Origin: Ardenticatenaceae bacterium
GTDB lineage: Bacteria > Chloroflexota > Anaerolineae > Promineifilales > Promineifilaceae
Reading direction: 5' to 3'
Assembly: GCA_020634565.1 (NCBI GenBank)
Contig: JACKBN010000004.1
Coordinates: forward strand, 186,001-250,000
Length of the DNA: 64,000 bases
Of the stretch, positions 34,538 through 43,345 are shown one piece after another. The notes under the pieces are model-generated. The model saw only the letters and a list, made by a program, of their open reading frames with translations, searched no databases and had not been told where the DNA came from. Positions within the stretch are counted from its first letter, which is position 1; the number at the start of each line of letters is the position of its first letter. A program made the position numbers and the translations under genes.

Positions 34538-35419
34538 TTACCTTTTACTCTTAGATCCTCTCTTGCCCGCCGTGCGACCGCCTTTTTTGCGCGAATTGGA
34601 TGGGGGGCGAGTGGTTGGTTTGCCGCTCGTAGGCTTTTTCCCGGCTCGACTGGGTGGTTTGCTGCCGGGTTTGCGATACGGCCGTTTCCCTTTCACCGAG
34701 GCCACAATTGCCTTCAAAGCCGCGACCTCTTTGTCGGTAAGATGCCGCCAGTCACCCGGTTTTAAGTTGCCCAAGGTGAGCGGGCCGATTTTCTCGCGAA
34801 CGAGTTGGGTGACCGGGAAGCCGAGCATGTTGGCGACGCGCCGAATCTGCCGCTTGCGCCCCTCGCGCATCACAATTTCTAGTCGGGTAAACGACACATC
34901 CTGCTGGATGACGGTGATTTGGGCGGGGATGGTTTTACGGCCGTCCAGATACATCCCTTCGCGCCATTTTTCCAGCGCTTCATTGCTAATCCGCCCTTCC
35001 ACAATCACTTTGTATGTTTTTTCGTGGCCGTAGCGGGGGTGGGTGAGTTTGTGGGCCAGATCGCCGTCATTGGTCATCAGGATGAGGCCGGTGCTTTGCT
35101 TGTCCAGGCGGCCCACGGGGTAGAGATGCCCGGGTAGCGGCACCAGGTCGCGCACGGTGGTGCGGCCTTCTTCCAGCTCATCGTCCAGCGAGGAGATGAC
35201 GCCTTTGGGCTTGTGCAACGCCACGTAGATCGCTTCGGTTTGTAGCGGTTTGATGGTACGGCCGTTCACGACAATCGTATCGGTGGCGGGATCGGCTTTA
35301 TCACCCAGCGTGGCGCGACGGCCGTTGACCGAAACACGGCCGTCGGCAATCAGCTTTTCACAGTCGCGCCGGGAGCCAAGTCCGGCTTGGGCCATTAGTT
35401 TTTGGATTCTTTCTTCCAT
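34538..35419 (-). CDS. rluB: 23S rRNA pseudouridine synthase RluB-like
   Basis: 293 aa. S4 RNA-binding domain (residues 1-60, LMAQAGLGSRRDCEKLI) and pseudouridine synthase core with catalytic Asp in GRLDKQSTGL. EGRKRQIRRV is the family RxxxRR helix. RluB/RsuA-type enzymes modify 23S or 16S rRNA; RluB is favoured by the context scpB-rluB-cmk. The C-terminal ~50 residues are a Lys/Arg/Pro/Ser-rich tail, probably disordered and RNA-binding. Octamers are frequent (five in the gene). Confidence 0.9.
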   Translation of the reverse strand: MEERIQKLMAQAGLGSRRDCEKLIADGRVSVNGRRATLGDKADPATDTIVVNGRTIKPLQTEAIYVALHKPKGVISSLDDELEEGRTTVRDLVPLPGHLYPVGRLDKQSTGLILMTNDGDLAHKLTHPRYGHEKTYKVIVEGRISNEALEKWREGMYLDGRKTIPAQITVIQQDVSFTRLEIVMREGRKRQIRRVANMLGFPVTQLVREKIGPLTLGNLKPGDWRHLTDKEVAALKAIVASVKGKRPYRKPGSKPPSRAGKKPTSGKPTTRPPSNSRKKGGRTAGKRGSKSKR

Positions 35420-35452
35420 TTGGTTTGTGTTGAATTAGGGAAGCGTGTGGTT

Positions 35453-35515
35453 GGGTAATTCGTAATTAGTAATTGGTAATTGAGGCAAATTACTTAATTG
35501 CCAATTACTTATCAC
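35453..35515. repeat. Intergenic tandem-inverted repeat, GTAATTA family
   Basis: GGGTAATTCGTAATTAGTAATTGGTAATTG followed by complementary TTACTTAATTGCCAATTACTT. It separates scpB from rluB. Same family as at 21982 and 55152. Confidence 0.65.
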
Positions 35516-35525
35516 TTCTTACTTT

Positions 35526-36083
35526 TCACTCTTCCTCATCCTCTTCCTCGTCTACCACTTCTTCCAATTCCGGCAGTTCTGCCACGCTGGTGAGACCAAA
35601 ATGTTGCAGGAATTCCGGGGTGCTGCCGTAAAGAATCGGCCGTCCCGGTGTTTCCATGCGCCCCACTTCCTCGATGAGCCCTTTGCTGAGCAGCGTGCGC
35701 AGCGAGCCATCGGAGTTGACGCCGCGAATCTGATCAATTTGCGGGCGGGTGATGGGCTGCATGTAGGCGATAATCGCTAACACTTCCAGCGCCGCCTGGC
35801 TGAGCCGGGTCGTCAGTTCCAGTCCCAAAAAGCGCTCAATGACGTCGCTTGATTCTGGCGCGGTGGTCAGCTGCACATCGTTGCCGGTCCATTGCAGGCG
35901 CAGGCCGCGTGTGGTGTACTCATCTGCCAACGAATCGAGCAGATTTTGCACGACGGCGGGTGTCGTTTCCAGCGCTTTGGCCAAGCGGCCAGTCGAAACG
36001 GGGCCGCTGGCGACAAACAAGATGCTTTCCAGCAGCGCCGTCAGATGAACGGTCTCATGTTGGGTTGAATCGGATGTTTCCAT
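35526..36083 (-). CDS. scpB: Segregation and condensation protein B
   Basis: Winged-helix partner of ScpA in the SMC complex. The start at 36083 is chosen because the conserved part (LTALLESILFVASGPVSTGRLAKAL) begins shortly after it; the longer frame to 36128 has no support. Two winged helices are visible, the second ending with AYMQPITRPQIDQIRGVNSDGSLRTLLSKGLIEEVGR. A strongly acidic C-terminus follows. It heads the scpB-rluB-cmk run; scpA is 30 kb away. Confidence 0.92.
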   Translation of the reverse strand: METSDSTQHETVHLTALLESILFVASGPVSTGRLAKALETTPAVVQNLLDSLADEYTTRGLRLQWTGNDVQLTTAPESSDVIERFLGLELTTRLSQAALEVLAIIAYMQPITRPQIDQIRGVNSDGSLRTLLSKGLIEEVGRMETPGRPILYGSTPEFLQHFGLTSVAELPELEEVVDEEEDEEE

Positions 36084-36204
36084 GATAGGTAACTTGGTGG
36101 CTAACTTTGCCTTGTTGCTTATAATCACGCCTTGGGTTCTGCTTTTGACCCAAAACGAGTGGATTATACACGGAAAGTGGTAATCAGCAGAAAAATGTAG
36201 CTGA

Positions 36205-36310
36205 TTTTTGTATCGCCGGAGGCTGAAGCCGTCCGGCTAGTTATGGAAGCCCAATTGGGCTCAAAATCGCAGGCCCACTGGGCCTTTCACAGCTAGCGGG
36301 GGCGTTTACG
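36205..36310. repeat. Compound palindromic intergenic element
   Basis: Three short hairpins in a row: GCCGGAGG...CCGTCCGGC, GAAGCCCAATTGGGCTC and AGGCCCACTGGGCCTT, followed by GCGGGGGCGTTTACGCCGCC. It lies in the leader of the M20 peptidase. REP-like in character. No protein is encoded. Confidence 0.5.
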
Positions 36311-36341
36311 CCGCCGCGTTCATGATTAAACGGAGACGAAA

Positions 36342-37703
36342 ATGTCTGACCCCATTGCCTTTGCCCGCGAACACCAAGCCGACTATTTGGCCGAATTGAT
36401 CGATTTTTTGCGCATCCCCAGCATCAGCACGCAGCCAGAACGGACGGAAGATACGGCCGTTGCCGCCCAATGGCTCGCCGACAAAATGAAGCTGGCTGGT
36501 CTGGAAAACGTGGAAATCATCCCCACCCAGCGCCACCCGCTGGTGTATGCCGATTGGCTGCACGCGGGCGACGCGCCGACGGTGCTCATCTATGGTCATT
36601 ACGATGTGCAGCCAGCCGAACCGCTGGAGCTGTGGGAATCGCCTCCGTTTGAACCTGCGGTGCGAGAGGACTTTTTGTATGCGCGTGGTTCGTCCGACGA
36701 TAAGGGGCAGGTGTACATTCACGTTAAGGCGGTTGAGGCGATTTTGAAGAGTAACGGCCGTCTTCCTGTCAACGTCAAATTCATCGTGGAAGGTGAAGAA
36801 GAGAGCGGTGGCGAGAGCCTGACCGCCTTCATTCCGCAAAACAAAGAAAAATTGGCGGCAGATGTTGCGCTCGTCTCCGACACGGCCATGGTCAGCGCCC
36901 AACAGCCCGCGATTGTGTACGGCCTGCGCGGCATGTGCTACGCCTTTGTGGACATCACCGGGCCGAAGCGGGATTTGCATTCTGGCAGCTTTGGCGGCGG
37001 CATCAACAACCCGCTAAATGTGTTGGGGCACATTATTGCTAAGTTGAAGGATATGGACGGCCGTGTTCTCATCCCAGGGTTCTATGACAAAGTACGGCCT
37101 TTAACCGAGCAAGAGCGCGAGATTTTGGCGCAGTTCCCGCTGGACGAGGACGCTTGGTTAGCCGAAACCGGCGCACCAGAACCGTGGGGTGACCCTGATT
37201 ACACGCTCGTCGAGCGGCTGGGGGCACGACCGACGCTGGATGTGCACGGCATCATCGGTGGCTACACGGGGCCGGGTGGCAAGACGGTGCTGCCGTCCAA
37301 AGTTCATGCCAAATTGAGTATGCGCTTGGTGCCAGATCAAGATCCGGCGGAAATCGGCCGTTTGCTCAAGGCGTACATTGCCGAACTCACGCCACCCAGC
37401 GTGACGGTGGAGGTAACAGTCGGTCATGGCGCACCTGCCAGCATTACCGACTTCAACATTCCGGCGATGCAAGCAGCGGCTAAGGCGTATGCCACAGCGT
37501 TTGGCCAGGAACCCGTTTTTATGCGCGAAGGTGGTTCGATTCCGGTAGTGTCGCAGTTCCAAAGTGTGTTGGGGCTGGAAACGGTGCTCATGGGCTTTGG
37601 CCTGCCCGGCGACCAAATTCACGCGCCGAACGAGCGGTTTTATTTGCCCAATTTCTACCGTGGCATCGAAACCAGCATTCACTTTTTGCAAAATTTGGCC
37701 TAG
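36342..37703 (+). CDS. M20-family dipeptidase/deacylase
   Basis: 453 aa. Metal ligands and catalytic residues of M20 are in IYGHYDVQP (His, Asp), ARGSSDDKGQ (bridging Asp) and EGEEESGG (catalytic Glu and ligand). The lid/dimerisation domain is at ~190-350. It ends with PNERFYLPNFYRGIE. The sequence is of the peptidase/carnosinase-like (PepV/CPG2) type of general dipeptidases; specificity not readable. Octamers occur in the body (DTAVAAQ, NGRLPV, DGRVLI). Confidence 0.9.
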   Translation: MSDPIAFAREHQADYLAELIDFLRIPSISTQPERTEDTAVAAQWLADKMKLAGLENVEIIPTQRHPLVYADWLHAGDAPTVLIYGHYDVQPAEPLELWESPPFEPAVREDFLYARGSSDDKGQVYIHVKAVEAILKSNGRLPVNVKFIVEGEEESGGESLTAFIPQNKEKLAADVALVSDTAMVSAQQPAIVYGLRGMCYAFVDITGPKRDLHSGSFGGGINNPLNVLGHIIAKLKDMDGRVLIPGFYDKVRPLTEQEREILAQFPLDEDAWLAETGAPEPWGDPDYTLVERLGARPTLDVHGIIGGYTGPGGKTVLPSKVHAKLSMRLVPDQDPAEIGRLLKAYIAELTPPSVTVEVTVGHGAPASITDFNIPAMQAAAKAYATAFGQEPVFMREGGSIPVVSQFQSVLGLETVLMGFGLPGDQIHAPNERFYLPNFYRGIETSIHFLQNLA

Positions 37704-37729
37704 AAGATAAGTGACGAGCAAAGTCTTTA

Positions 37730-37788
37730 GCCACAGATTTCGCAGATTGCACAGATTTTTTGCTCTAAATCTGCGGAATCTGTGAATT
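37730..37788. repeat. Intergenic tandem-inverted repeat, GCAGATT family
   Basis: CCACAGATTTCGCAGATTGCACAGATT followed by complementary AAATCTGCGGAATCTGTG. It lies between the convergent M20 gene and the minus-strand gene at 37807, so it could end both transcripts. Confidence 0.6.
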
Positions 37789-37806
37789 GTTGTTTACTTG
37801 CGCTAA

Positions 37807-38265
37807 CTAATCCCAGCCGCGTTGTTGAGCAACGGCCGTTCCCCATTCTGACCTCACCATGTGTGACACAAGCTCGCCTGTGTCTGTAAAACGAGTGGCA
37901 TAGAGATGAACGGCCGTTTCCAGAATCACATCTTTGGGCACAACGACGGTAAATGGTTGCAGGGTGGGTGGTTCAGGCCAATCGCTGACGTGACGGCCGT
38001 CTACTTCATAAATGCGAATTGGATTGTGGCTGGTGAGCATCCGGTACGGTTTGATCGCGTTGCGAATTTGCGTGCAGACGAACATCTCGACCACCTCGCA
38101 CAGCACACGCCGGGAAAATTCGTACCATTCCTCGCTGGCTTCGTCCAAATGTGCGTATCCATTTTCGCGCAGAAATTCATCCAGCAATGTGCCATCGGCA
38201 AAGCCCCACTTGCTCAGCAAATGGTCGGTTTCAAATTCGATTGTTTCGATGGGTCTGTTGCTCAT
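37807..38265 (-). CDS. Hypothetical protein
   Basis: 152 aa, not recognised, soluble and acidic. Features: LLSKWGFADGTLLDEFL near the N-terminus, VLCEVVEMFVCTQI helix with two Cys, then a beta-rich half (YEVDGRHVSDW, FTVVVPKDVILETAVHLYATRF). Octamers encode DGRH and ETAVH and TAVAQ. It is a single-gene unit between the repeat at 37730 and the terminator region. Confidence 0.65.
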   Translation of the reverse strand: MSNRPIETIEFETDHLLSKWGFADGTLLDEFLRENGYAHLDEASEEWYEFSRRVLCEVVEMFVCTQIRNAIKPYRMLTSHNPIRIYEVDGRHVSDWPEPPTLQPFTVVVPKDVILETAVHLYATRFTDTGELVSHMVRSEWGTAVAQQRGWD

Positions 38266-38338
38266 GGGCGTGGAATTGTTTTGAATTTGGTTTAGATTAC
38301 GGCCGTATTCTACCCGTCTTTAGCCATTCTAACCCAAT

Positions 38339-38375
38339 AAAAAAACCGCCTTGGTCACCATAGCAACCAAGGCGG
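38339..38375 (-). terminator. Intrinsic terminator of the lipoprotein gene
   Basis: On the minus strand CCGCCTTGGT and ACCAAGGCGG form a perfect 10-bp stem, followed by a T-run (plus 38339-38345). It is 30 bp after the stop at 38404. Confidence 0.75.
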
Positions 38376-38403
38376 GCTGAAACATGTTGGGCGCAGTTAA
38401 CCT

Positions 38404-40353
38404 TTAGCGGAATCGGCTGTTTACGCCAACGGCCGTTACAGTGCCAGAGAGCGTAATGCTGCTGTAGGCGGTGCCGCCGCTGTAAGCGCCACCTTCATAC
38501 AAACCGTCGCTGGCGGTGCCGGTGGAACTGCCACCATAGTACACGTCGTATGTTTCGCCCATTACCAGTTCTGGCGAGGAGAAAGCAATCGCCTGAACTT
38601 GCTTAGTGGGAGCAAACGTGAGCACCTCTTCACCACTGCTGTTTTGAATGTGAATGAGCGATCCTGCGGGCAGTGTGCCATTAAATCCCAGCAGCAGCGA
38701 ATTTTGGCTGGAAGATGTGTCCGGCGCTTGGGCCATGCCAGAACTGCCAACCGCCACGACAAACCCACCGCTGATGTTGAAGCCGCCATCGTAATCCAGA
38801 GCGCCATTCATTTGTTCGGTGGGGCCATTTACCAACACCACGCCATCTGTCATAATGATGGAGCCGTTGGCATCCAGCCCATCGCCGCCAGCGTCCACCA
38901 CAATTGTGCCGCCGTTGATGTACAGGAAATAGTCACCGGAAGCGGCAAAGTTATCTTGCCCCGGCCCACCAGGACGACCACCGCCACCGGGGCCGCCAGG
39001 TCCACCACCAAAGCCAGGATTGCCGCCCGAGCCATCGTTGCCCCCCGCGACGTTGAGGCCATCGTCGCTGGAAACGACGTGGATGTTGCCGCCGTTAATG
39101 GTGATTATCGCGCTTTCAATGCCTTCGTAGGATGTGGTGACGTTAATCTCACCGTTGTTGATGTCTAGCGTGGCGTCGGCGTGAAAGCCATCGTCGCCGG
39201 AAGCGATGGTGAAATTGCCGTTGTTGATGACCATACTGCCATTGGAATGCACGCCGTCGTCAGCCGAATTGATGACAAAGGTGCCATTCTCGATGTTTAG
39301 ATTCACGCCCGCTTTAATGCCTTTGGCCGAACTGTCGGCATCCAATGCCGCGCTGCTCCCTCCCCCAGAGGTGATGTTAAACTGCCCGTTGCTAATCAGC
39401 ACGTCGGTGACGGCCTGGATAGCGTCGCCGCCTGCCGTAATCTCAAAATTGCCTGCTTCGATGGCAATGTAGCCGAGCGCGGCGTCATCTTCGTTGTCAG
39501 CTTTCAAGCCATCGCCCTGCGCGTTTATCGTGAAATTGCCGTCATGCACCAGCAGGTAATCTTTGCCGCGAATGCCGTCGTCAACGGCCGTTACCCCAAT
39601 CGTGCCGCTAGAAATAATGAGGCCATCTTTACTGGCAATGCCATCATTGTAATTGCCCTGCACGGTCAGGCTACCGTTGCCAAAAATGGTCATGTCCGCT
39701 TTGCTAAACAGAGCGGCATTGGGTTCATCTTCTTCAGGGTCTGCAAAGACGTATTCAGACGCATCCGACAGGAAATTTTCGCTGCCATCTGCCAATACAA
39801 TGACGATCTCTTCCGCATTGGCAATAAAAATGGGGGCGCTGGTGGCACTGCTCATGTTGACCCCATCCAAGATGAGGCGCACCGTCCCTTCATCTTCGCT
39901 GTCTACGATGATTTGTCCATCAGAAAGAGTTCCGCTCAGGGTGTAGGTGCCAGCGGCAGTGATGGTGGCTGTGCTGCCAGCGACGGTTACGCTGGCAGCG
40001 CTGGCTTCAATGGAATCGCCATTAAGTGTGATTTGGGTTTCTTGGGTGCTGTCCCAAACGTAATCTTCTGCTTTATCGTGGCTGGCGCTGTTCTCTTCGA
40101 TGGCCTCGGCCACTGTTATTGCGCCAGCATCTTCACTTACTTCCACCGTTGTTATTGGGGTTGTTGTGCTGTTAGCCGTCGTTGTGCTGTCTGTAACTGT
40201 GGTGTTTGTCGTTGCGTTGTCTGTGGCAGTGACCGCAACATCCTGCGCTGGGGTTGTGGCGGTTGGCGCCGTTTCGGTGCTGGCACCACATGCCGCCAGC
40301 AGTATGACAATCAAAATCATACTAAAACCCCTCATTGCTTTTTGCTTTTTCAT
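38404..40353 (-). CDS. Beta-helical carbohydrate-binding lipoprotein (DUF4353-like)
   Basis: 649 aa. Lipoprotein signal MILIVILLAACGAS (lipobox LAAC), then a Thr-rich linker and a right-handed beta-helix region. The helix turns repeat as (I/L)xInGGxxxVxsxDDGixaxg, for example NGNFTIASGDDGFHADATLDINNGEINV. A Gly/Pro-rich loop GGNPGFGGGPGGPGGGGRPGG (written at ~39000) interrupts it. This resembles DUF4353 carbohydrate-binding-domain proteins. A surface polysaccharide-binding role is inferred. It has its own terminator. Confidence 0.8.
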   Translation of the reverse strand: MKKQKAMRGFSMILIVILLAACGASTETAPTATTPAQDVAVTATDNATTNTTVTDSTTTANSTTTPITTVEVSEDAGAITVAEAIEENSASHDKAEDYVWDSTQETQITLNGDSIEASAASVTVAGSTATITAAGTYTLSGTLSDGQIIVDSEDEGTVRLILDGVNMSSATSAPIFIANAEEIVIVLADGSENFLSDASEYVFADPEEDEPNAALFSKADMTIFGNGSLTVQGNYNDGIASKDGLIISSGTIGVTAVDDGIRGKDYLLVHDGNFTINAQGDGLKADNEDDAALGYIAIEAGNFEITAGGDAIQAVTDVLISNGQFNITSGGGSSAALDADSSAKGIKAGVNLNIENGTFVINSADDGVHSNGSMVINNGNFTIASGDDGFHADATLDINNGEINVTTSYEGIESAIITINGGNIHVVSSDDGLNVAGGNDGSGGNPGFGGGPGGPGGGGRPGGPGQDNFAASGDYFLYINGGTIVVDAGGDGLDANGSIIMTDGVVLVNGPTEQMNGALDYDGGFNISGGFVVAVGSSGMAQAPDTSSSQNSLLLGFNGTLPAGSLIHIQNSSGEEVLTFAPTKQVQAIAFSSPELVMGETYDVYYGGSSTGTASDGLYEGGAYSGGTAYSSITLSGTVTAVGVNSRFR

Positions 40354-40521
40354 GTGCTTCTCCCATTTATGGTTAGAATTTTTCCTGTTGAGCAGACGAT
40401 TTTGTAAAAATCGGTTTTGCGTGCTGAATATAGAAAAAAGTTATTTAGGAGTTATGAAGGAGCCATAAAGAGAATGTAGGATTTGGGCCAAAAGTTAGGG
40501 GGTGAAACGGCCGTTCCTGGC

Positions 40522-40549
40522 TTGACACTGGTATCTGTTTTGTTATAAT
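40522..40549 (+). promoter_or_regulatory. Sigma-70-type promoter of tRNA-Asn
   Basis: TTGACA (40522-40527) and TATAAT (40544-40549), spacer 16 bp, both consensus. Transcription would begin a few bases before the tRNA. An octamer copy lies immediately upstream at ~40507. Confidence 0.8.
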
Positions 40550-40563
40550 TCGCGACGCTGCGT

Positions 40564-40635
40564 TCCTCAGTAGCTCAATGGCAGAGCATGCGGCTGTTAA
40601 CCGCAGGGTTGTTGGTTCGAGTCCAACCTGAGGAG
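40564..40635 (+). tRNA. tRNA-Asn (GTT)
   Basis: 72-nt cloverleaf: acceptor TCCTCAG/CTGAGGA, D-arm, anticodon stem TGCGG/CCGCA with loop CTGTTAA (anticodon GTT at 40596-40598), T-arm with GGTTCGAGTCC, discriminator G. The CCA end is not encoded (CCT follows), so it is added by the nucleotidyltransferase. Confidence 0.95.
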
Positions 40636-40641
40636 CCTCAT

Positions 40642-40677
40642 AAAAACGACAGGCAATCTGCCTGTCGTTTTTATTTT
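40642..40677 (+). terminator. Intrinsic terminator of tRNA-Asn
   Basis: ACGACAGGCA and TGCCTGTCGT form a perfect 10-bp stem with a 3-nt loop, followed by TTTTTATTTTT. Confidence 0.85.
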
Positions 40678-40815
40678 TCTACCCTCTAAAATTGAACAAA
40701 CCCCCATTCTCAAGTACACTTCAAGCACAACATTTTCCACTGCTTAACATTTAATCGTGACCGCTTTGCATGTGACTACTTTGCTGCAAAACGGCCGTTT
40801 TCAAAGGAGTTAATC

Positions 40816-42345
40816 ATGAGCTACAAACCCGTAGCCCTCATCATTCTAGATGGGTGGGGCATTCGTGAAATGGAGCATGGCAACGCTGTGGTGCAGGCCC
40901 GCACCCCCAACTACCAAAGCTGGCTGCACAGCCGTGAGCGTGCCATTTTAGACGCATCAGGACAGGCCGTTGGTTTGCCCGATGGCCAGATGGGTAATTC
41001 AGAAGTGGGCCACCTTAATTTGGGTGCTGGCCGCATTGTGTATCAGGACCTCACCCGCATCAATCTGGCCATTCAGGAAGATCGGTTTGGTCAGCAAGAA
41101 GTGCTGCGCAACGCCGTCGCCCAGGTAAAAGAAAGTGGCGGCAAGCTGCATCTGATTGGCCTGATGGGCACCGGTGGCGTTCACAGCCATCAAGACCATC
41201 TTTACGCCTTGCTGCGTCTGGCCGAAGAAGCGGGCATCGACCCCATTGTGCATGTCATCACCGACGGGCGGGATACGCCACCGCAAAGCGGTCTCGGCTT
41301 TGTTGAAAAGTTGGAGGGATACCTGGCCGATCATCCGGGCGTCATTGCTTCGGTATGCGGCCGTTATTACACCATGGACCGCGACAAGCGTTGGGAGCGC
41401 ACTGCCAAAGGGTATCGCGTCATTGCTAATCATGAAGGGGAAGATGGGGCAACGGCCGTTTCTGCCTCTGCTGCCTTAAAAGATTCGTATAGCAACGATG
41501 TGACAGACGAATTTATTCTGCCTGTGGCCATCGACGTGGGTGACCGGGACGTAACGGTGCAGCCCGGCGACTGTCTCATTTTCTACAACTTCCGCGCCGA
41601 CCGGATGCGTCAGCCGGTAGAAATCTTCGCCTTTGAGGATTTTGACGGCTTTGCACGCGACTACATCCCCAATTTGCATCTGGTGACGATGACGAGCTAT
41701 GAAGATCGCTTCCCGGTGGACGTGATTTTCCCTGATGTGGAGCTAACCAACGTGCTGGCCGAAGTGGTGAGCAAAGCGGGTCTCAAGCAGTTCCACGCCG
41801 CCGAGACGGAAAAATACGCGCATGTTACCTACTTCTTTAACGGTGGTGGTGAGACGCCATTCCCCGGTGAAGATCGTCACATGCAGCCGTCGCCCAAAGT
41901 GGCTACTTACGATCTCCAGCCAGAGATGAGTGCCTATGAATTGACAGAAGCGGTGCTTCAGCGGCTCAAGGATCATGATGATGATTTCATTCTGGTGAAC
42001 TATGCCAATCCGGACATGGTGGGGCATACGGGCGTGTTGGAAGCGGCCGTTCGCGCCGTGGAAGCGGTGGATGAATGTGCTGGTCGTCTGGTGGAAGCGA
42101 TTGTGCAAAAGGGCGGGGCCGCTTTAGTCACCGCCGATCATGGCAACTGCGAAATCATGATCAATGAGAAAACAGGCGAGCCGCACACGTACCACACCAT
42201 CCAACCCGTGTCCTTTTTTGTAATTTGCAACGATCCCATCTGGCTGCGCCCCCGTGGCATTTTGGCTGATGTGGCTCCGACTGTACTCGACCTCATGGGC
42301 GTTGAGCAGCCCAACGAGATGACTGGTCGCAGTTTAGTAGATTAG
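40816..42345 (+). CDS. gpmI: 2,3-bisphosphoglycerate-independent phosphoglycerate mutase
   Basis: 509 aa, interconverts 3- and 2-phosphoglycerate in glycolysis with two Mn ions. The phosphatase-domain start ALIILDGWGIRE, catalytic Ser in GQMGNSEVGHLNLGAGR, VITDGRDTPPQSG, YANPDMVGHTG and VTADHGNCE are all present, so the enzyme looks complete. AAAGGAG lies 8 nt before the ATG. A tRNA and its terminator precede it, so it has its own promoter. It ends next to the tandem-inverted repeat at 42352. Confidence 0.95.
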   Translation: MSYKPVALIILDGWGIREMEHGNAVVQARTPNYQSWLHSRERAILDASGQAVGLPDGQMGNSEVGHLNLGAGRIVYQDLTRINLAIQEDRFGQQEVLRNAVAQVKESGGKLHLIGLMGTGGVHSHQDHLYALLRLAEEAGIDPIVHVITDGRDTPPQSGLGFVEKLEGYLADHPGVIASVCGRYYTMDRDKRWERTAKGYRVIANHEGEDGATAVSASAALKDSYSNDVTDEFILPVAIDVGDRDVTVQPGDCLIFYNFRADRMRQPVEIFAFEDFDGFARDYIPNLHLVTMTSYEDRFPVDVIFPDVELTNVLAEVVSKAGLKQFHAAETEKYAHVTYFFNGGGETPFPGEDRHMQPSPKVATYDLQPEMSAYELTEAVLQRLKDHDDDFILVNYANPDMVGHTGVLEAAVRAVEAVDECAGRLVEAIVQKGGAALVTADHGNCEIMINEKTGEPHTYHTIQPVSFFVICNDPIWLRPRGILADVAPTVLDLMGVEQPNEMTGRSLVD

Positions 42346-42351
42346 ATTTTT

Positions 42352-42422
42352 TGAACCGCAGAGAACGCAGAGGACGCAGAGAAAAAAGAAAAACTCCGCG
42401 TCCTCTGCGCTCTCCGTGGTTA
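42352..42422. repeat. Intergenic tandem-inverted repeat, CGCAGAG family
   Basis: ACCGCAGAGAACGCAGAGGACGCAGAG, an A-rich loop, then CTCCGCGTCCTCTGCGCTCTCCGTGGT. Three tandem units per arm, nearly perfect inversion. It separates the convergent gpmI and panC genes and overlaps the panC stop, acting plausibly as a shared terminator. Related copies: 54212-54290, 56138-56205, 46632-46665. Confidence 0.7.
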
Positions 42423-43262
42423 AATTTCTTCAATCAAAATGTTGTCGATGAGCCGGGTTTTGCCGAAGAAAACGGCCGTTGACAGCAACACACCCTCTTC
42501 TACCAGTTCCAACTCTTCCAACGTATGCGGATCAGCCACACTGACGTAATCGATGCGGGCCTGGGGAACGGCCGTAATCATCTCCCGCAGCAATTTCCGC
42601 AAAGTGTCACCAGACCGCTCGCCCTTGGCAACGGCCGTTTGAGCCGCGCTAAGCGCCCGATAAAGTACCGGTGCCGCTGCCCGATCCGCTTCGGACAAGT
42701 ACGCATTGCGCGAACTCATGGCCAGCCCATCAGCTTCCCGTCCCGTGGGGCCGATGATCATTTCCAGATTGAAGTTGAGATCGCGCACCATCTGGCGCAG
42801 CACAATGGTTTGCTGGGCGTCTTTTTGGCCAAAATAAGCCCGCGTCGGCTGCACGATGTTGAACAGCTTGGCCACCACCGTTGCCACGCCCGCAAAATGG
42901 GTGGGGCGGGAGCTGCCTTCTAGCGGCTGTGTTACCTGGCTGAGGCTCACTGTCGTCTGGAAGCCGGGCGGGTACATAAGGGCGTCGCTGGGTGTGAACA
43001 CCAAATCGACGCCAGCTTCTTCCAACAAGGCCAGATCGCCTGCCAAATTGCGCGGGTAGCTGCTTAAATCTTCGGTGGGCGCAAACTGGGTGGGATTGAC
43101 GTAGATGGAAACGGCCGTCTTGTCATTCCCTGCCAAACTCAGCTGCACCAGCGACAAATGCCCCGCGTGCAGGTAGCCCATCGTGGGCACAAAGCCCCAA
43201 GTCAGGCTCGGATCGGCCCAGCGGTGCTGGCGCACTTCATCAATTTGGTCAGTTACTATCAT
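42420..43262 (-). CDS. panC: Pantothenate synthetase
   Basis: 280 aa, joins pantoate and beta-alanine using ATP. The HIGH-type motif GYLHAGHLSLV, SIYVNPTQF, FGQKDAQQ and the KMSKS-like MSSRNAYLS are present. Length is normal. It is downstream of panE in a pan run on the minus strand. The conserved VSIYVNPTQ region is preceded by TA from an octamer; other octamers fall in less conserved parts (ITAVPQ, TAVAKG). Confidence 0.94.
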   Translation of the reverse strand: MIVTDQIDEVRQHRWADPSLTWGFVPTMGYLHAGHLSLVQLSLAGNDKTAVSIYVNPTQFAPTEDLSSYPRNLAGDLALLEEAGVDLVFTPSDALMYPPGFQTTVSLSQVTQPLEGSSRPTHFAGVATVVAKLFNIVQPTRAYFGQKDAQQTIVLRQMVRDLNFNLEMIIGPTGREADGLAMSSRNAYLSEADRAAAPVLYRALSAAQTAVAKGERSGDTLRKLLREMITAVPQARIDYVSVADPHTLEELELVEEGVLLSTAVFFGKTRLIDNILIEEI

Positions 43263-43274
43263 GGTTCTGCCTTT

Positions 43275-43345
43275 TTTAATGGGACGCGGATTAACGCAGA
43301 TGACGCTGATTTTTTCCTTTTAATCCGCGTTTTCCGCGTTTATCG
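43275..43345. repeat. Intergenic tandem-inverted repeat, GCGGATTAA family
   Basis: GGGACGCGGATTAACGCAGATGACGCTGATT followed by complementary AATCCGCGTTTTCCGCGTTTATCGGCGTCC. It lies between panE and panC and encodes the last residues of PanE (INAENAD), so the repeat has become part of the reading frame. Confidence 0.6.
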
